Below, one piece after another: positions 36,630-46,440 of a stretch of DNA of 64,000 nt; positions within the stretch are counted from its first letter, which is position 1; each line of letters begins with the position of its first letter. The notes under the pieces are model-generated. The model made no database searches. It was not told where the DNA came from and saw nothing but the letters and a program-made list of their open reading frames with translations. The translations under genes were made by a program, and so were the position numbers. This DNA is from Desulfogranum japonicum DSM 18378 (lineage in GTDB: Bacteria; Desulfobacterota; Desulfobulbia; Desulfobulbales; Desulfobulbaceae), in contig NZ_AUCV01000003.1 of the NCBI RefSeq assembly GCF_000429945.1, positions 62,001-126,000 of the forward strand, read 5' to 3'.

Positions 36630-37661
36630 CTACTGCTGTGATGCCGTAATGGCTTTTTCTGCTTTATCAACCAGGTCCTTGCCAACGACATCCACCCACT
36701 TATCATATACAGAAGCGGTTTTCTCCCGGAATTGTTTTCGTGCCGCCTGGTCAAGTACGGTGACCTCCATGCCGTTTTCCTTCATTGTTTCAAGGGCACT
36801 GAGGTCCGGAGCAATCAGCCCTTTGCGAACAACCTCACGCTGCCACTGCCCAGCCTCTATTGCAGCCTGACGGATTATTTCCTGATCCTCAGGGGTAAAG
36901 GATTTCATGACGTTATTGTTAACGGTAATCATGAGGGGGTCGATGACGTATCGCCAAATGGTGGCATACTTATGGAATTGCCAAATTTTTACAGGGATTT
37001 CGATGGCAACCACCGGATTCTCCTGGCCGTCAACAACGCCTTGCTGAAATGCCACCTGGGCATCGCCCCAGTTCATATTTACAGGGTTAGCTCCCAGTGC
37101 CTTCATGGTATCAATGAATATAGGGGTGCCGACCACGCGAATTTTCATTCCTTCCAGGTCTGCGGGAACAGCAACCGGTTTTTTGGAATTCGTCAATTCA
37201 CGGAAGCCGTTTTCTCCCCACGCTAGCAGCGTGACGCCTTTTTCTTTAAGCAGTACGCCAAGTTCTTGCCCCACTTCACCTTGGGTTACGGCATCAAGAG
37301 CTTTGTAATCCGGAAAGAAGAAGGGCAGGTTGAACAGGTTAAGCGGTTTAATGGTTGTGGACCAGTTGATGGTGGATGCAAAACAGAAGTCTGCCACGCC
37401 CTTCCGGTGAATCAGGAACTCATTGGTCTGTTTACCAGCCATGAGTGAGGAAGATGTATAGACCTTGATGTTGATGCGTCCCTGGGTACGTTCTCTTACC
37501 AGGTCTGCGAATTTGGTGGCGCCTTCACCCCATGGAAGCTTTGGCCCAACGACAACGCTGAGTTTGTACTCATTTTTGTAACCCTTGGCAGCATATGCCA
37601 GTGAGGGGATGACCAGCACCATTGTTATCAAAATAATAAGAAAGGGTTTGCGCCTGAGCAT
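36630..37661 (-). CDS. dctP: TRAP transporter substrate-binding protein (DctP)
   Basis: 343-residue periplasmic receptor with a signal peptide (ILITMVLVIPSLAYAA). DctP hallmarks: PWGEGATKFADLVRERTQGR, ENGFRELTNSKKPV, the conserved Arg in the GMKIRVVGTPI block that salt-bridges the ligand carboxylate, and GVVDGQENP. The ligand is probably a C4 or aromatic carboxylate, not resolvable here. First gene of the TRAP operon; it starts 288 bp from the divergent kinase gene. Confidence 0.92.
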   Translation of the reverse strand: MLRRKPFLIILITMVLVIPSLAYAAKGYKNEYKLSVVVGPKLPWGEGATKFADLVRERTQGRINIKVYTSSSLMAGKQTNEFLIHRKGVADFCFASTINWSTTIKPLNLFNLPFFFPDYKALDAVTQGEVGQELGVLLKEKGVTLLAWGENGFRELTNSKKPVAVPADLEGMKIRVVGTPIFIDTMKALGANPVNMNWGDAQVAFQQGVVDGQENPVVAIEIPVKIWQFHKYATIWRYVIDPLMITVNNNVMKSFTPEDQEIIRQAAIEAGQWQREVVRKGLIAPDLSALETMKENGMEVTVLDQAARKQFREKTASVYDKWVDVVGKDLVDKAEKAITASQQ

Positions 37662-37949
37662 GGTTTCTCCTCATTGATTGTTGAGATCTTGCAGTTCATC
37701 GGTTTTTGCCGGTGACATTGAGGACTGCGATTGAAACTTCATTTTTAGCGGTTGATTAAGCGACAATTAGAAGGGATGATAGAAGAAAGGGAGCTGAAGG
37801 TCAACTGTTAATACCAATGTTTAATGTTCGGTAAAATAGGAGCCAATACGTTGACCACATTGAAAGTTTCGCGTAGGATACAAGAAATCTATACATTTCG
37901 GTAAACAACGAATGCTTTCATATCAGTTGATCAGGAAACAGGCGGAACA
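37662..37949. promoter_or_regulatory. Divergent promoter region, TRAP operon / hybrid kinase
   Basis: 288 bp serving both directions. The only repeat noticed is TTCGGTAAA at 37827-37835 and 37897-37905, in the same orientation 70 bp apart. No convincing palindrome or -24/-12 element. Confidence 0.35.
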
Positions 37950-40900
37950 TTGACAGAAAAGAAAGAAACAGAACAAACAGGGCAGTCTGATGTAAAAACT
38001 GATCTTTGTAACCTGTTTTATGACTGTCCGGTTGCCATGGGGTATCATCGGCTTATATACGATGAGAGCGGGAAAGCTGTTGACTATCTCTTTCTGGAGG
38101 CTAACCGGCCCCTTGTGAGTATTCTTGGCTGTGATCCCCGCAACAGCCTGGCAACCTCCATTTTTCCCGATCAGCGTATAACTTTTCTGGATCAGCTAGC
38201 CACCTTTATTGCAGCAGCCCACACTTCCCTGGTTCATCAGTTTGTCCAGTATGTTCCTGAAAAGAAACGCTGGTATACCTGTGTCGCCTATTTCAACAAA
38301 CCTGACCATTTTGTTGTGATGTACTTCATGGAGTCCTCCGAAGAGGCTTTTTCAGGATCCTTTCCAAGAGATGACAGCTCCTATAAGGAACTGGTTGATA
38401 ATATGCAGGAGTTGATGATGGTGTTGGATGAGGATGGCACTATTGTCTTTGCCAATCCAAAAACCAATGAATATCTGCTGGGTGAAAGCGTACATTCTCT
38501 ATATGGGCGGAATATTAATGAATTTGTTGTAGATATTGAGCACGGAGACATATTTGCCAATCTGAAAAATGTGTTGAAGTCCGGGGAGCCGTTACGGCGA
38601 GAACTGACCATTCGCTCTGTAAATGGACCACGAGTGCTGGAAACTACCTCCACGGTAATTACCTACGGTGGCGGCAGTAAGCAGGGGATATTGGCTTTTG
38701 GGTTGGATGTAACCGGGCAATGGGAGCAGCGTAAGATCGTTCAGGAGTCCGAAGAAAAGTACCGCGTCCTGTATAACAGCATGCAGGAGGGAGTGATCTT
38801 TTTTTCAGCAGGATATCAGCTGCTTACCTGCAATCCGGCAGCAGAACGTATTCTGGGGGTAAGTCAGGCAGAATTACGCACCCTGTTACATGAAGAATCA
38901 GCCTGGACTATTTACGATGAACAACTTCGGCCCTGTTCATTGTACGACAGGCCGGCATATCGGTGCATCAAGACAGGGAAGCCTCAGTCGAATGTTATAT
39001 ATAAACTCAAAATGCACAGTACGGGCAAAGAGGTGTGGGTTGATCTCAATGTTACCCCACTATTCCGAGATAATTCCGGGCTACCTACAGAGGTGATGCT
39101 CACCTTTTCAGATGTTACCGGCAGAATGTGGTTACAGAAGATTCGAGAAGCCAGGTTTTTTTTGCTGGAACATGCCAACCTCTGGACGGTGGAAGAGCTT
39201 TTGCAAGCCATTTGTGTGAAGTTAGCGGTGCTGACCCAGAGCCGATTCGGATTTTATCACTCCCTGGCGGAAGGCGATTTGCCACAACAAAGCGCACGGG
39301 TGTGGATAACGTCACCTGCAGACGCCGATGATATTCAGACCAGATATGAACCGGGATGCTATGGCCAGCATTCTGCGATTATTGAGCAATGTATCAGAGA
39401 AAGAACAGCCGTCTGTGTCAATGAGTATGAGCGAAGAAGCAAGGCAGATCAGCAACCCGAGCAGGTTACCCGTGAGCTGGCCATCCCCGTATTTCATAAC
39501 GGTATTCTCATCTGTATTTTTGGGGTGGGCAACCGCAACCACCAGTATACGGACGACGATATATCCATGCTGCAGCATTTCAGCGAAATTATCTGGGATA
39601 TTGTGGAGCAGAAGGTGTCTGCCGAGAAAGCTTCGGAGGCTCACAGACAATTATTGACCATTCTGGATGGTATTGAAGCCCATGTATTTGTCAGTGACCT
39701 GCAGACACATGAGATTCTCTATATGAATCAAAAAATGCAGCAGGAATATGGTCAGTTTGTCAACGGGCTTAGTTGCTATGAAATGTTCCAGAATCATTCC
39801 AGTCCCTGCTCGTTCTGTACCAAAGGTGCACTGCTTGACAAAGATGGTCGTCCAGGTGCGGTGATAACCTCGCACAAAATGAATCCGAAATCAGGCAGCT
39901 GGTTTGCCAACTATGATCGCGCCATATATTGGGTTGATGGCCAACTCGTTCATATCCAGTTTGCCATTGATATTACGGAACAGAAGCAGATGGAGAAAAA
40001 ACTTAAACAATCCCAGAAGCTTGAAACGATAGGCTTGTTGGCGGGTGGCATTGCCCATGATTTTAACAATATTCTTTCTGTGATTCTTGGGTATGCCACC
40101 ATGGCAATAGAAGAAAAAGAAGTGGACGGGGGATCGGTCCGTAGAGATATCAAGCAGATTCACAAGGCCGGGTTGCGAGCCAAGGATCTGGTTCGTCAGA
40201 TTCTTACCTTCAGTCATCAGGGCGAAGAGAATCTGAAAACCCTGAGTCTGCATATGCTTGTGAAAGAGACTGTGAAAATGATCAGGGCATCTTTTCCTAC
40301 TTCTGTGGATATCCAGACTGATATTGATGTCATCCCTCTGCCGGTGTTGGCAGATCCCACACAGCTTCATCAGGTAATACTGAATCTCTGCACCAATGCC
40401 CTCCACGCAATGGAAGGAACCGGTATATTGACTGTAAGCCTCAAACAGGATGTAATACGTGCACCACTGCTCCTGCCTCAAGGCTATCATTTGGAAAGCG
40501 GACAGTATGCGCGTCTGAGCATACGAGATACTGGCAGTGGTATTTCAGATGACCTGTTAGATAAAATGTTTGACCCTTTTTTTACGACCAAGGAAGAAGG
40601 GAAGGGCACCGGACTCGGACTTACGCTGGTACAGAAAGTCGTATTGGAACATAAAGGTGGGGTGAGTGTGGAGACAGTGCTTGGTCAGGGAACATGTTTT
40701 TCAGTCTACCTGCCATTACATTCAAGTGAATCACGCTCTGAATATGAAAAAAAGGAAACCCTTCCCAGGGGAACAGAAACCATTCTGGTGTGTGATGATG
40801 AGCCTTCTCTGGTTATGGTTATTCAGCGTATCCTTGAACGACTCGGGTACACTGTGGTGGCTTTTGATGACAGTACCAAAGCCCTAGCAGCGTATACCAA

Positions 40901-41153
40901 GTCTCCGGAGAAATATGATCTGGTCATTACAGATATGACAATGCCCCAGCTCACAGGCATGGCTTTGGCAAAAGCTATGTTTGCCATTGACCCGGATCAG
41001 GCCGTGATTATCTGTACTGGATACAGTGAGCTTATTACTGCTGAGGTGGCCAGGAGTGAAGGCATTAGAGAATTCCTGTTAAAACCTGTTTCCAAAAAGG
41101 AAATGGCTTTTACCGTACGTCAGGTGCTTGATGAGGCTGTCAGTAGGGAATAG
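37950..41153 (+). CDS. Cytosolic PAS/GAF hybrid sensor histidine kinase
   Basis: 1,067 residues without membrane segments. Several PAS domains (about 20-130, 140-260, 265-395), a GAF domain (about 400-560), and a further PAS with a CSFC cysteine pair (about 570-690). Then HisKA with His 703 (GGIAHDFNNIL), the ATPase domain (DTGSGISDDLLDKMFDPFF, GTGLGL) and a receiver with Asp 995 (LVITDMTMP). The catalytic set is complete. Start TTG 37950 follows GGCGGA. Its divergent position against the TRAP operon suggests it controls or responds to that transporter; this is inference. Confidence 0.9.
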   Translation: MTEKKETEQTGQSDVKTDLCNLFYDCPVAMGYHRLIYDESGKAVDYLFLEANRPLVSILGCDPRNSLATSIFPDQRITFLDQLATFIAAAHTSLVHQFVQYVPEKKRWYTCVAYFNKPDHFVVMYFMESSEEAFSGSFPRDDSSYKELVDNMQELMMVLDEDGTIVFANPKTNEYLLGESVHSLYGRNINEFVVDIEHGDIFANLKNVLKSGEPLRRELTIRSVNGPRVLETTSTVITYGGGSKQGILAFGLDVTGQWEQRKIVQESEEKYRVLYNSMQEGVIFFSAGYQLLTCNPAAERILGVSQAELRTLLHEESAWTIYDEQLRPCSLYDRPAYRCIKTGKPQSNVIYKLKMHSTGKEVWVDLNVTPLFRDNSGLPTEVMLTFSDVTGRMWLQKIREARFFLLEHANLWTVEELLQAICVKLAVLTQSRFGFYHSLAEGDLPQQSARVWITSPADADDIQTRYEPGCYGQHSAIIEQCIRERTAVCVNEYERRSKADQQPEQVTRELAIPVFHNGILICIFGVGNRNHQYTDDDISMLQHFSEIIWDIVEQKVSAEKASEAHRQLLTILDGIEAHVFVSDLQTHEILYMNQKMQQEYGQFVNGLSCYEMFQNHSSPCSFCTKGALLDKDGRPGAVITSHKMNPKSGSWFANYDRAIYWVDGQLVHIQFAIDITEQKQMEKKLKQSQKLETIGLLAGGIAHDFNNILSVILGYATMAIEEKEVDGGSVRRDIKQIHKAGLRAKDLVRQILTFSHQGEENLKTLSLHMLVKETVKMIRASFPTSVDIQTDIDVIPLPVLADPTQLHQVILNLCTNALHAMEGTGILTVSLKQDVIRAPLLLPQGYHLESGQYARLSIRDTGSGISDDLLDKMFDPFFTTKEEGKGTGLGLTLVQKVVLEHKGGVSVETVLGQGTCFSVYLPLHSSESRSEYEKKETLPRGTETILVCDDEPSLVMVIQRILERLGYTVVAFDDSTKALAAYTKSPEKYDLVITDMTMPQLTGMALAKAMFAIDPDQAVIICTGYSELITAEVARSEGIREFLLKPVSKKEMAFTVRQVLDEAVSRE

Positions 41154-41180
41154 GGTTGAATTGTTGCATGTCAGCAAGAT

Positions 41181-41199
41181 AGTGCCTGTCTATAAATGG
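41181..41199 (+). repeat. REP-like unit (family R1)
   Basis: AGTGCCTGTCTATAAATGG just downstream of the hybrid kinase. The conserved head is intact; the following hairpin is poor. Confidence 0.45.
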
Positions 41200-41423
41200 T
41201 CTTTTCGGAGTTTTGTTCCTCGCTTATTTGCCTAAGCTTTGTGTTATGTTCGAAAGTAAGCGAAGATAGATGCCGATATCAAGTATATGGCTGTTGTAAC
41301 ATGTATCGCATGGTTCGGAGTCTGCGCTTATCTAAACTTGAACACAATCCTCATTCATGGACAGTCACAACGTGTTGATATAATTACTGATTATCATAGA
41401 AAAAACTGGTAACAGAGAAGCTT

Positions 41424-41708
41424 ATGGGAACGTTGCGAATAGTGGAGAAAGGAAGCAGAGGGGGTCGTGATATCGATTTTCCTGCATTTTATATGAATGA
41501 TTTTTCTGTTCTCGGCCTGGTTGTCGATGGCTTGGAGCGAACTTTTGATGTCCTGTCTGAAAAGGGTGTGTCTGTTGAAAGAAAAAAGGACAGTCTTCTG
41601 ATTGCATTGGAAAAAAAAGATCGTGTAGAGCAGGTATTAGAAGTACTCTCTGCCCAAAATATCAGGTATACTCTGTCCGACCTGGTGAGTTGTGCTTACC
41701 AGGGATGA
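41424..41708 (+). CDS. Small hypothetical protein, ACT-like pattern
   Basis: 94 residues with an alternating beta-alpha-beta pattern (FSVLGLVVDGLERTFDVLSE, then DSLLIALEKKDRVEQVLEVL) reminiscent of ACT-type ligand-binding folds; not a firm assignment. ATG 41424 follows AGAGAAGC. A perfect 8-bp hairpin (41719-41737) begins 11 nt after the stop. Confidence 0.6.
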   Translation: MGTLRIVEKGSRGGRDIDFPAFYMNDFSVLGLVVDGLERTFDVLSEKGVSVERKKDSLLIALEKKDRVEQVLEVLSAQNIRYTLSDLVSCAYQG

Positions 41709-41718
41709 TGATGCGGGC

Positions 41719-41737
41719 CACTGCCCGTGGGGCAGTG
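41719..41737. terminator. Hairpin after small orphan gene
   Basis: CACTGCCC-GTG-GGGCAGTG, a perfect 8-bp stem 11 nt past the stop at 41708. No T-tract follows. Confidence 0.35.
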
Positions 41738-41886
41738 TGATATGATGATGTGACTTACCGAACTCCTGTGCAAGCATCTGATAGGAGGTCATTTCAGCGT
41801 CCCTCAAGGTGATATTCTGACTATGCGTCTGTATACAGTTGGAGTATTGGAATGTTTCTTTTATTTGCAGTCTTGTAGTACGTGTT

Positions 41887-42657
41887 ATGGTTTCAACTAC
41901 ATCAGTGTCCAAAAAAAAAGCACCCTGGATAAGCCTGGGGTATTCAGCCGGTTTTATTTTTCGTTATCCAAAACTCATGTCGGTCAGCATCCTGTTGATC
42001 GGGTTGACAGCCCTGCTTACCTGGGTTGGAGCTCATTTTACGTTGGGGCTGGTTGATTCCTACACCGGCAATTTTTTCGTGCAGCCTCCTGTGGCTGATC
42101 ATTTCTGGAAATATCCACTTGTCTGGGGGTGGTACGTTCTCGACTGGGTGTTTTTGTTTATAAGCCGGATTATTGTCTTTTATCTTGCCTTTCTTCTGGC
42201 TTACAGCCTCACCAGTCCAGGGTATGCCTTTTTAAGCATACTTGCCGGAAATCGATTCACCGGAAAGGTACGCGAGGGAGAAGCCGTCATGAGCCTGACC
42301 GGTTTTCTAGTTGATATGTGGGAGGGTATTAAAATAGGCTTTGTCGGTGTGTTGGCAACTGTCCTGGCTTTGGTGGTGAATTTTATTCCAGTTATTGGCC
42401 AGGTATCTGTATTTCTTATTTATGTATATTATTCTACGTTGATGTTCATTGACTTTCCATCATCCAGATATCGCTGGAGTCTTGGAAAAAAAATAGGCTG
42501 GATAGGAACCAACAGGACAGCATCGTTCAGGCTGGGGCTTTTTCCCGCACTTCTTAGTATGATTCCTCTTGTGAATATCTTTTTCATGGCTCTGTTTTTC
42601 CCTTTGTTCACCGTATATGGGACGTTGAATTACCTGACAATTGAGGGGAGAACCTGA
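41887..42657 (+). CDS. EI24/CysZ-like membrane protein
   Basis: 256 residues from ATG 41887, chosen because the homology-like start (KKKAPWISLGYSAGFIF) follows it; an upstream TTG 41839 is possible. Four to six hydrophobic segments and the family-type blocks RFTGKVREGEAVM and SSRYRWSLGKKIGWIGTNR. The EI24 family includes CysZ, which allows sulfate uptake; a sulfate role would fit the sulfur theme but is only suggested. Confidence 0.72.
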   Translation: MVSTTSVSKKKAPWISLGYSAGFIFRYPKLMSVSILLIGLTALLTWVGAHFTLGLVDSYTGNFFVQPPVADHFWKYPLVWGWYVLDWVFLFISRIIVFYLAFLLAYSLTSPGYAFLSILAGNRFTGKVREGEAVMSLTGFLVDMWEGIKIGFVGVLATVLALVVNFIPVIGQVSVFLIYVYYSTLMFIDFPSSRYRWSLGKKIGWIGTNRTASFRLGLFPALLSMIPLVNIFFMALFFPLFTVYGTLNYLTIEGRT

Positions 42658-42672
42658 GATAGGGATTGGTAC

Positions 42673-42701
42673 TCCAGGGAACAGGTGGATAGTTCCCTGG
42701 A
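42673..42701. terminator. Bidirectional terminator between convergent genes
   Basis: TCCAGGGAAC (42673-42682) and GTTCCCTGGA (42692-42701) form a perfect 10-bp stem with a 9-nt loop between the convergent genes ending at 42657 and 42717. A T-rich stretch follows on the plus strand. Confidence 0.6.
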
Positions 42702-42716
42702 ATATACTGCTTGTTC

Positions 42717-44414
42717 TTATTTTTTACGAGGATACGGCCAGGCCATGATGCCACCTTCCATGACTTTGACGTTTGTGTATCCATGGGCATTAAGAACGGT
42801 GGCCGCCTCATACCCCCGTAACGAGATTTTGCAGAAGCAGATAATTTCCTGACTTTTATCTTGCGGAAGTTCCTCCAGTCGTTTGCGCAACGCTCCGATG
42901 GGGATCAGTTTTTCACCAATTCCGAGTTGCATTTCCTCGTATTCCTGTGGGCTCCTGCCGTCCAGGAAAAATGGTTGCTCACCATTACTTACCTTTTCCC
43001 ATACCTCTTGCGCAGAGATACCGGTCATTCGACCTTTGAGCTTATTCTGCATGATATGGGCAGTTGCAATAAAATGATCAATGGCCAGCGAGAATGGTGG
43101 AGCATAGGGAAGATCCGCATTTACAAGGTCTTCAATGGTCAGCTTGCCCTGGATTGCCATGGCGGCCATGGCCACTTCCCTGCTTACATCACCTGGTCCT
43201 ACGCATTGAAAACCAAGCAAACGTTGATCCTGGGTGGAGATAAGCATTTTGGAGATGACAAGTTTTGCATCCATAAATCCAGGCTTGTCAGGACTGGCAT
43301 TGACAACGGTTGTGTAGTCTTTAAGACCAACCCGTTGAGCCATTTTTTCGCTCAATCCCGTTGAACCTGCGCTGAAATCAAATACTTTGCAGATCCCTGT
43401 ATGGTAGGTACCTGGGAAAGTTGTACAGTTCCCAAGCATGGCGTTCTCGCCGGCGACTCGACCCTCAAGGTTTGCCAGGTCGCCCATTGGAGAGAAGGTT
43501 TTTCCTCCAACATTGAGATTTTCGATTTCCACGCAATCGCCTGCTGCATAAATATGTGGATCAGAGGTTTGCATATGCTGGTCCACAGTAATACCACCAA
43601 ACTGACCGATTTCCAGGCCGCTGTCCTTGGCGATCCGGCTGTTGGGGCGCACGCCGATGGCCATAACGGCCAGTTCACATTCCACCATTGAACCATCGTC
43701 AAGGGTCACGCCATTGAGTTTGCCATTCTCGCCGGTGAAGGCCTTTACTCCTTTTTCAGTGAGCACACGGGCTCCTTTGGCCTGCATGTGGTTCTCAACC
43801 AGTTTGGCAAGTTGTCGATCAAGAAAGGGTAATACCTGGTCAAGCATTTCAATCAGCGTAACCTGTATGCCTGACTCCTGCAAAGCTTCACAGGCTTCTA
43901 CTCCGATGAGTCCGCCACCGATGATTACGGCCCGTCTCACTTTCCCTTCATCACGGATTTTTCTCAGATAATCTGTGTCCTTCATGGAAAGCAGAGTTGT
44001 TATGCCTTCCAGTTCACGGCCGGGAATAGGCGGCATGTTGGGTACGGAACCGGTGGCAATGATCAACTTGTCGTAATCGATGTTTTGTTCTGTGCCGTCA
44101 AAGGTATTGGCGCATCTGACAGTTTTTGCTTCGCGGTCAATTGAGGTGACTTCTGTGTTCACCAATGCCTTGATACCTTTGGCGTTTTGAAAGAAGTTTG
44201 GGTCTCGTACAACACCGGTCGGCGTACAAAGCAACATGTTCCGATTGTCAAAGGTGCCACCTACATAGTAGGGGTAGCCGCAGGAGGCCATGGAAAGATC
44301 CGGATCTTTCTGGATGATTGTTATTTCTGCGAATTCGTTGAGTCGCCTGGCCTTGGCAGCGGCTTTAGCACCCGCGGCAGACCCACCGATTACTACCAGT
44401 TTCTGGGTTGTCAT
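42717..44414 (-). CDS. FAD-dependent CoA-disulfide-reductase-like enzyme with C-terminal rhodanese domain
   Basis: 565 residues. An NAD(P)H/FAD pyridine-nucleotide-disulfide reductase (VVIGGSAAGAKAAAKARR, second dinucleotide motif IIGGGLIGVEACEALQE, FAD motif YAAGDCVE) with the single active-site Cys 45-type motif MASCGYPYYVGG typical of CoA-disulfide/persulfide reductases. A rhodanese domain follows (residues about 465-565) with the catalytic-loop Cys in CFCKISLRG. Such fusions reduce CoA- or protein-bound persulfides and polysulfide. It is divergent from a sigma-54 activator 432 bp away. Confidence 0.9.
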   Translation of the reverse strand: MTTQKLVVIGGSAAGAKAAAKARRLNEFAEITIIQKDPDLSMASCGYPYYVGGTFDNRNMLLCTPTGVVRDPNFFQNAKGIKALVNTEVTSIDREAKTVRCANTFDGTEQNIDYDKLIIATGSVPNMPPIPGRELEGITTLLSMKDTDYLRKIRDEGKVRRAVIIGGGLIGVEACEALQESGIQVTLIEMLDQVLPFLDRQLAKLVENHMQAKGARVLTEKGVKAFTGENGKLNGVTLDDGSMVECELAVMAIGVRPNSRIAKDSGLEIGQFGGITVDQHMQTSDPHIYAAGDCVEIENLNVGGKTFSPMGDLANLEGRVAGENAMLGNCTTFPGTYHTGICKVFDFSAGSTGLSEKMAQRVGLKDYTTVVNASPDKPGFMDAKLVISKMLISTQDQRLLGFQCVGPGDVSREVAMAAMAIQGKLTIEDLVNADLPYAPPFSLAIDHFIATAHIMQNKLKGRMTGISAQEVWEKVSNGEQPFFLDGRSPQEYEEMQLGIGEKLIPIGALRKRLEELPQDKSQEIICFCKISLRGYEAATVLNAHGYTNVKVMEGGIMAWPYPRKK

Positions 44415-44846
44415 TTGGTTTCCTCCTCAGATCAACACGTTGGGAAATCACTTGAATATTGTGGACAAAATATCGAAAAATGATCGTTTCATGCCTATTA
44501 TGTCAGACATGCAATACGAGTTTTCACAATCAAGGATCAGAGCAGAAGGGCAGTAAGCCATAGCTGGCTGACACCGAAAAGAAGGTGTTGGGTAGGATAT
44601 AGCGATCATATACACAAAACTGACAGTTACTGCCAGCTTTTTTCCTGAATAAATATGGTCGTCCGGGGTATATACTATTCAGATATTGCATGTGTATCTG
44701 AAATGGAGCGCTGTTTCTGCAGAATTTGAACTCGGCCGACACGCCAGAAATGAGAAAAATATACGGAATTTTTCACGATCATCATTTGAGAAAGTCATGA
44801 AAAATACGGCACAGGTGACGATGTAGTCAATGGAAAAGTATACACC
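44415..44846. other. Divergent intergenic region
   Basis: 432 bp between the FAD/rhodanese enzyme and the sigma-54 activator. I searched both strands by eye for GG-N10-GC elements and found none convincing. No repeat family member is present. Confidence 0.3.
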
Positions 44847-46232
44847 ATGAAGCAGGAAAATAATAAAGACGGTCATGTGACTGAAATTATTTTGGAAAGT
44901 ATTTCAGACGGAGTGTTTACCGTCAATCATGAGTGGCGAATAATGTCTTTTAACCGGGCTGCCGAGGAAATCACCGGTATCCCGCGAAGTGAGGCCATTG
45001 GCAGGTACTGCTGGGAAGTGTTTCGTTCCAACATGTGCGAAGGAGATTGTGCTCTAAAACGGACAATGAAGGAAGGCAAAGCCTTTGTCAATACATCTAC
45101 CTACATAATTAACAGCGAAAGACAACGCATTCCCATTGCAGTTTCCACAGCGCTGCTTCGAAACGAAAAGGGAGAAACGCTGGGCGGAGTGGAAACGTTT
45201 CGTGACAATACTGTGGTGGAAGAATTGCGTAAGGAACTGAAAGGTAATTTTCAACTTGGTGATATGGTATCACGTAGTACCTTGATGAAACGTATTTTTC
45301 AGGTTGTTCCCCAGATTGCTGAAAGTGACAGTACTGTTCTTATTGAAGGCGAAACCGGCACAGGTAAGGAAATGCTGGCAAGAGCTCTTCATAGTCTTTC
45401 CCTGCGGAGTGAAAAGCCTTTCATTGCCATCAACTGCGGTGCTCTTCCTGATTCCTTACTGGAATCAGAACTGTTTGGTTATAAAAGGGGGGCATTTACA
45501 CATGCCGTCAAAGATAAACAGGGATACTTTTCAGCAGCCGGGGGCGGGACCATCATGCTTGATGAACTGGGTGAGACCAGCCCGGCTTTTCAGGTGAAAT
45601 TGCTGCGGGTACTGGAAGAAAGAGAGTATCAACCGTTGGGCAGTGTTGAAAAGCATACCACAAATGTGCGTATTATTGCCGCTACCAACAGAGATCTTGC
45701 CCATCTCGTTGAGGAAGGGAGTTTTCGTAGGGATCTCTTTTATCGCGTTAATATTGTTCGTCTGCAATTGCCTCCTCTCCGTGAACGAATGGAAGACATT
45801 CCTCTTCTGGCAGACCACTTCATTGGTAAAATGAACAGATTGCGCGGCAAGGCTGTATCTTACTTGAGTGAAGAATCCCTTGAGGTGCTCATGCGTCATA
45901 GTTTTCCCGGAAATATCAGGGAATTGGAAAATATTATCGAGCATGCTTTCATCCTCTGTTCATCTGGACCTATCACCCTGAATCATTTACCGCAATCCCT
46001 GTTACATATAGATTCTGTTCCGCCAGCCAGCCCCCAGGACTCTGGCCAGCTCCAGCATGCTGTGCATAATACTGAAATTGAACAGATTCAAGCCGCTTTG
46101 CAACGAAACGATTATAATCGTACAGCAGCTGCCAGGGATCTTGGTATGCATAAAACTACATTTTTCCGTAAGGTTAAACGGCTGGGGATTACACTTCCTT
46201 CCCGTGATGGGCGGCATATACCTGGCAAGTAG
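44847..46232 (+). CDS. Sigma-54-dependent activator (PAS-AAA+-Fis HTH), ORP-locus regulator
   Basis: 461-residue enhancer-binding protein. PAS domain (about 10-125) with clustered Cys 55, 64 and 68 that could hold a metal or redox cofactor. AAA+ domain with Walker A GETGTGKE (168-175), Walker B TIMLDE (235-240), and the sigma-54-contacting loop reading GAFTHA (215-220) instead of GAFTGA. A C-terminal Fis-type helix-turn-helix follows (YNRTAAARDLGMHKTTFFRK). It lies directly before a -24/-12 promoter and the NifX/MinD cluster. In Desulfovibrio the ORP operons are controlled by such a linked activator (DVU2106), so the same role is inferred here. Confidence 0.9.
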   Translation: MKQENNKDGHVTEIILESISDGVFTVNHEWRIMSFNRAAEEITGIPRSEAIGRYCWEVFRSNMCEGDCALKRTMKEGKAFVNTSTYIINSERQRIPIAVSTALLRNEKGETLGGVETFRDNTVVEELRKELKGNFQLGDMVSRSTLMKRIFQVVPQIAESDSTVLIEGETGTGKEMLARALHSLSLRSEKPFIAINCGALPDSLLESELFGYKRGAFTHAVKDKQGYFSAAGGGTIMLDELGETSPAFQVKLLRVLEEREYQPLGSVEKHTTNVRIIAATNRDLAHLVEEGSFRRDLFYRVNIVRLQLPPLRERMEDIPLLADHFIGKMNRLRGKAVSYLSEESLEVLMRHSFPGNIRELENIIEHAFILCSSGPITLNHLPQSLLHIDSVPPASPQDSGQLQHAVHNTEIEQIQAALQRNDYNRTAAARDLGMHKTTFFRKVKRLGITLPSRDGRHIPGK

Positions 46233-46258
46233 CAGCGTGGCTTTTGTGCTACTGTATT

Positions 46259-46298
46259 CCGTTGCATATAGTAGCTTTTTCGGTACTGTATGCAACGG
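46259..46298. promoter_or_regulatory. Candidate upstream activator site (15-bp palindrome)
   Basis: CCGTTGCATATAGTA (46259-46273) and TACTGTATGCAACGG (46284-46298) are inverse with one mismatch around a 10-bp spacer. It is 143 bp upstream of the sigma-54 element and 27 bp after the activator gene, where Fis-type enhancer-binding proteins usually bind. It could also serve as a 3' hairpin for the activator mRNA. Confidence 0.5.
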
Positions 46299-46440
46299 CT
46301 GGTGCTGCCAGGAAAGGCCTTTCTTTCTTCATGACGCAACTCTTTTCTTGTGGAGGTTCCTCCTATCTCTCTGTAAGCTCGTGGCTGTAACTGGTTCGCT
46401 CGGTTGAAAGACTGAAGCCGGCAGAAAGAGCGCGCTTATC

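Noticed and set aside
39891-40490. 199-codon minus-strand frame inside the hybrid kinase
   Set aside because: Antisense to the HisKA/ATPase region of the kinase at 37950-41153, with no ribosome site or motif.
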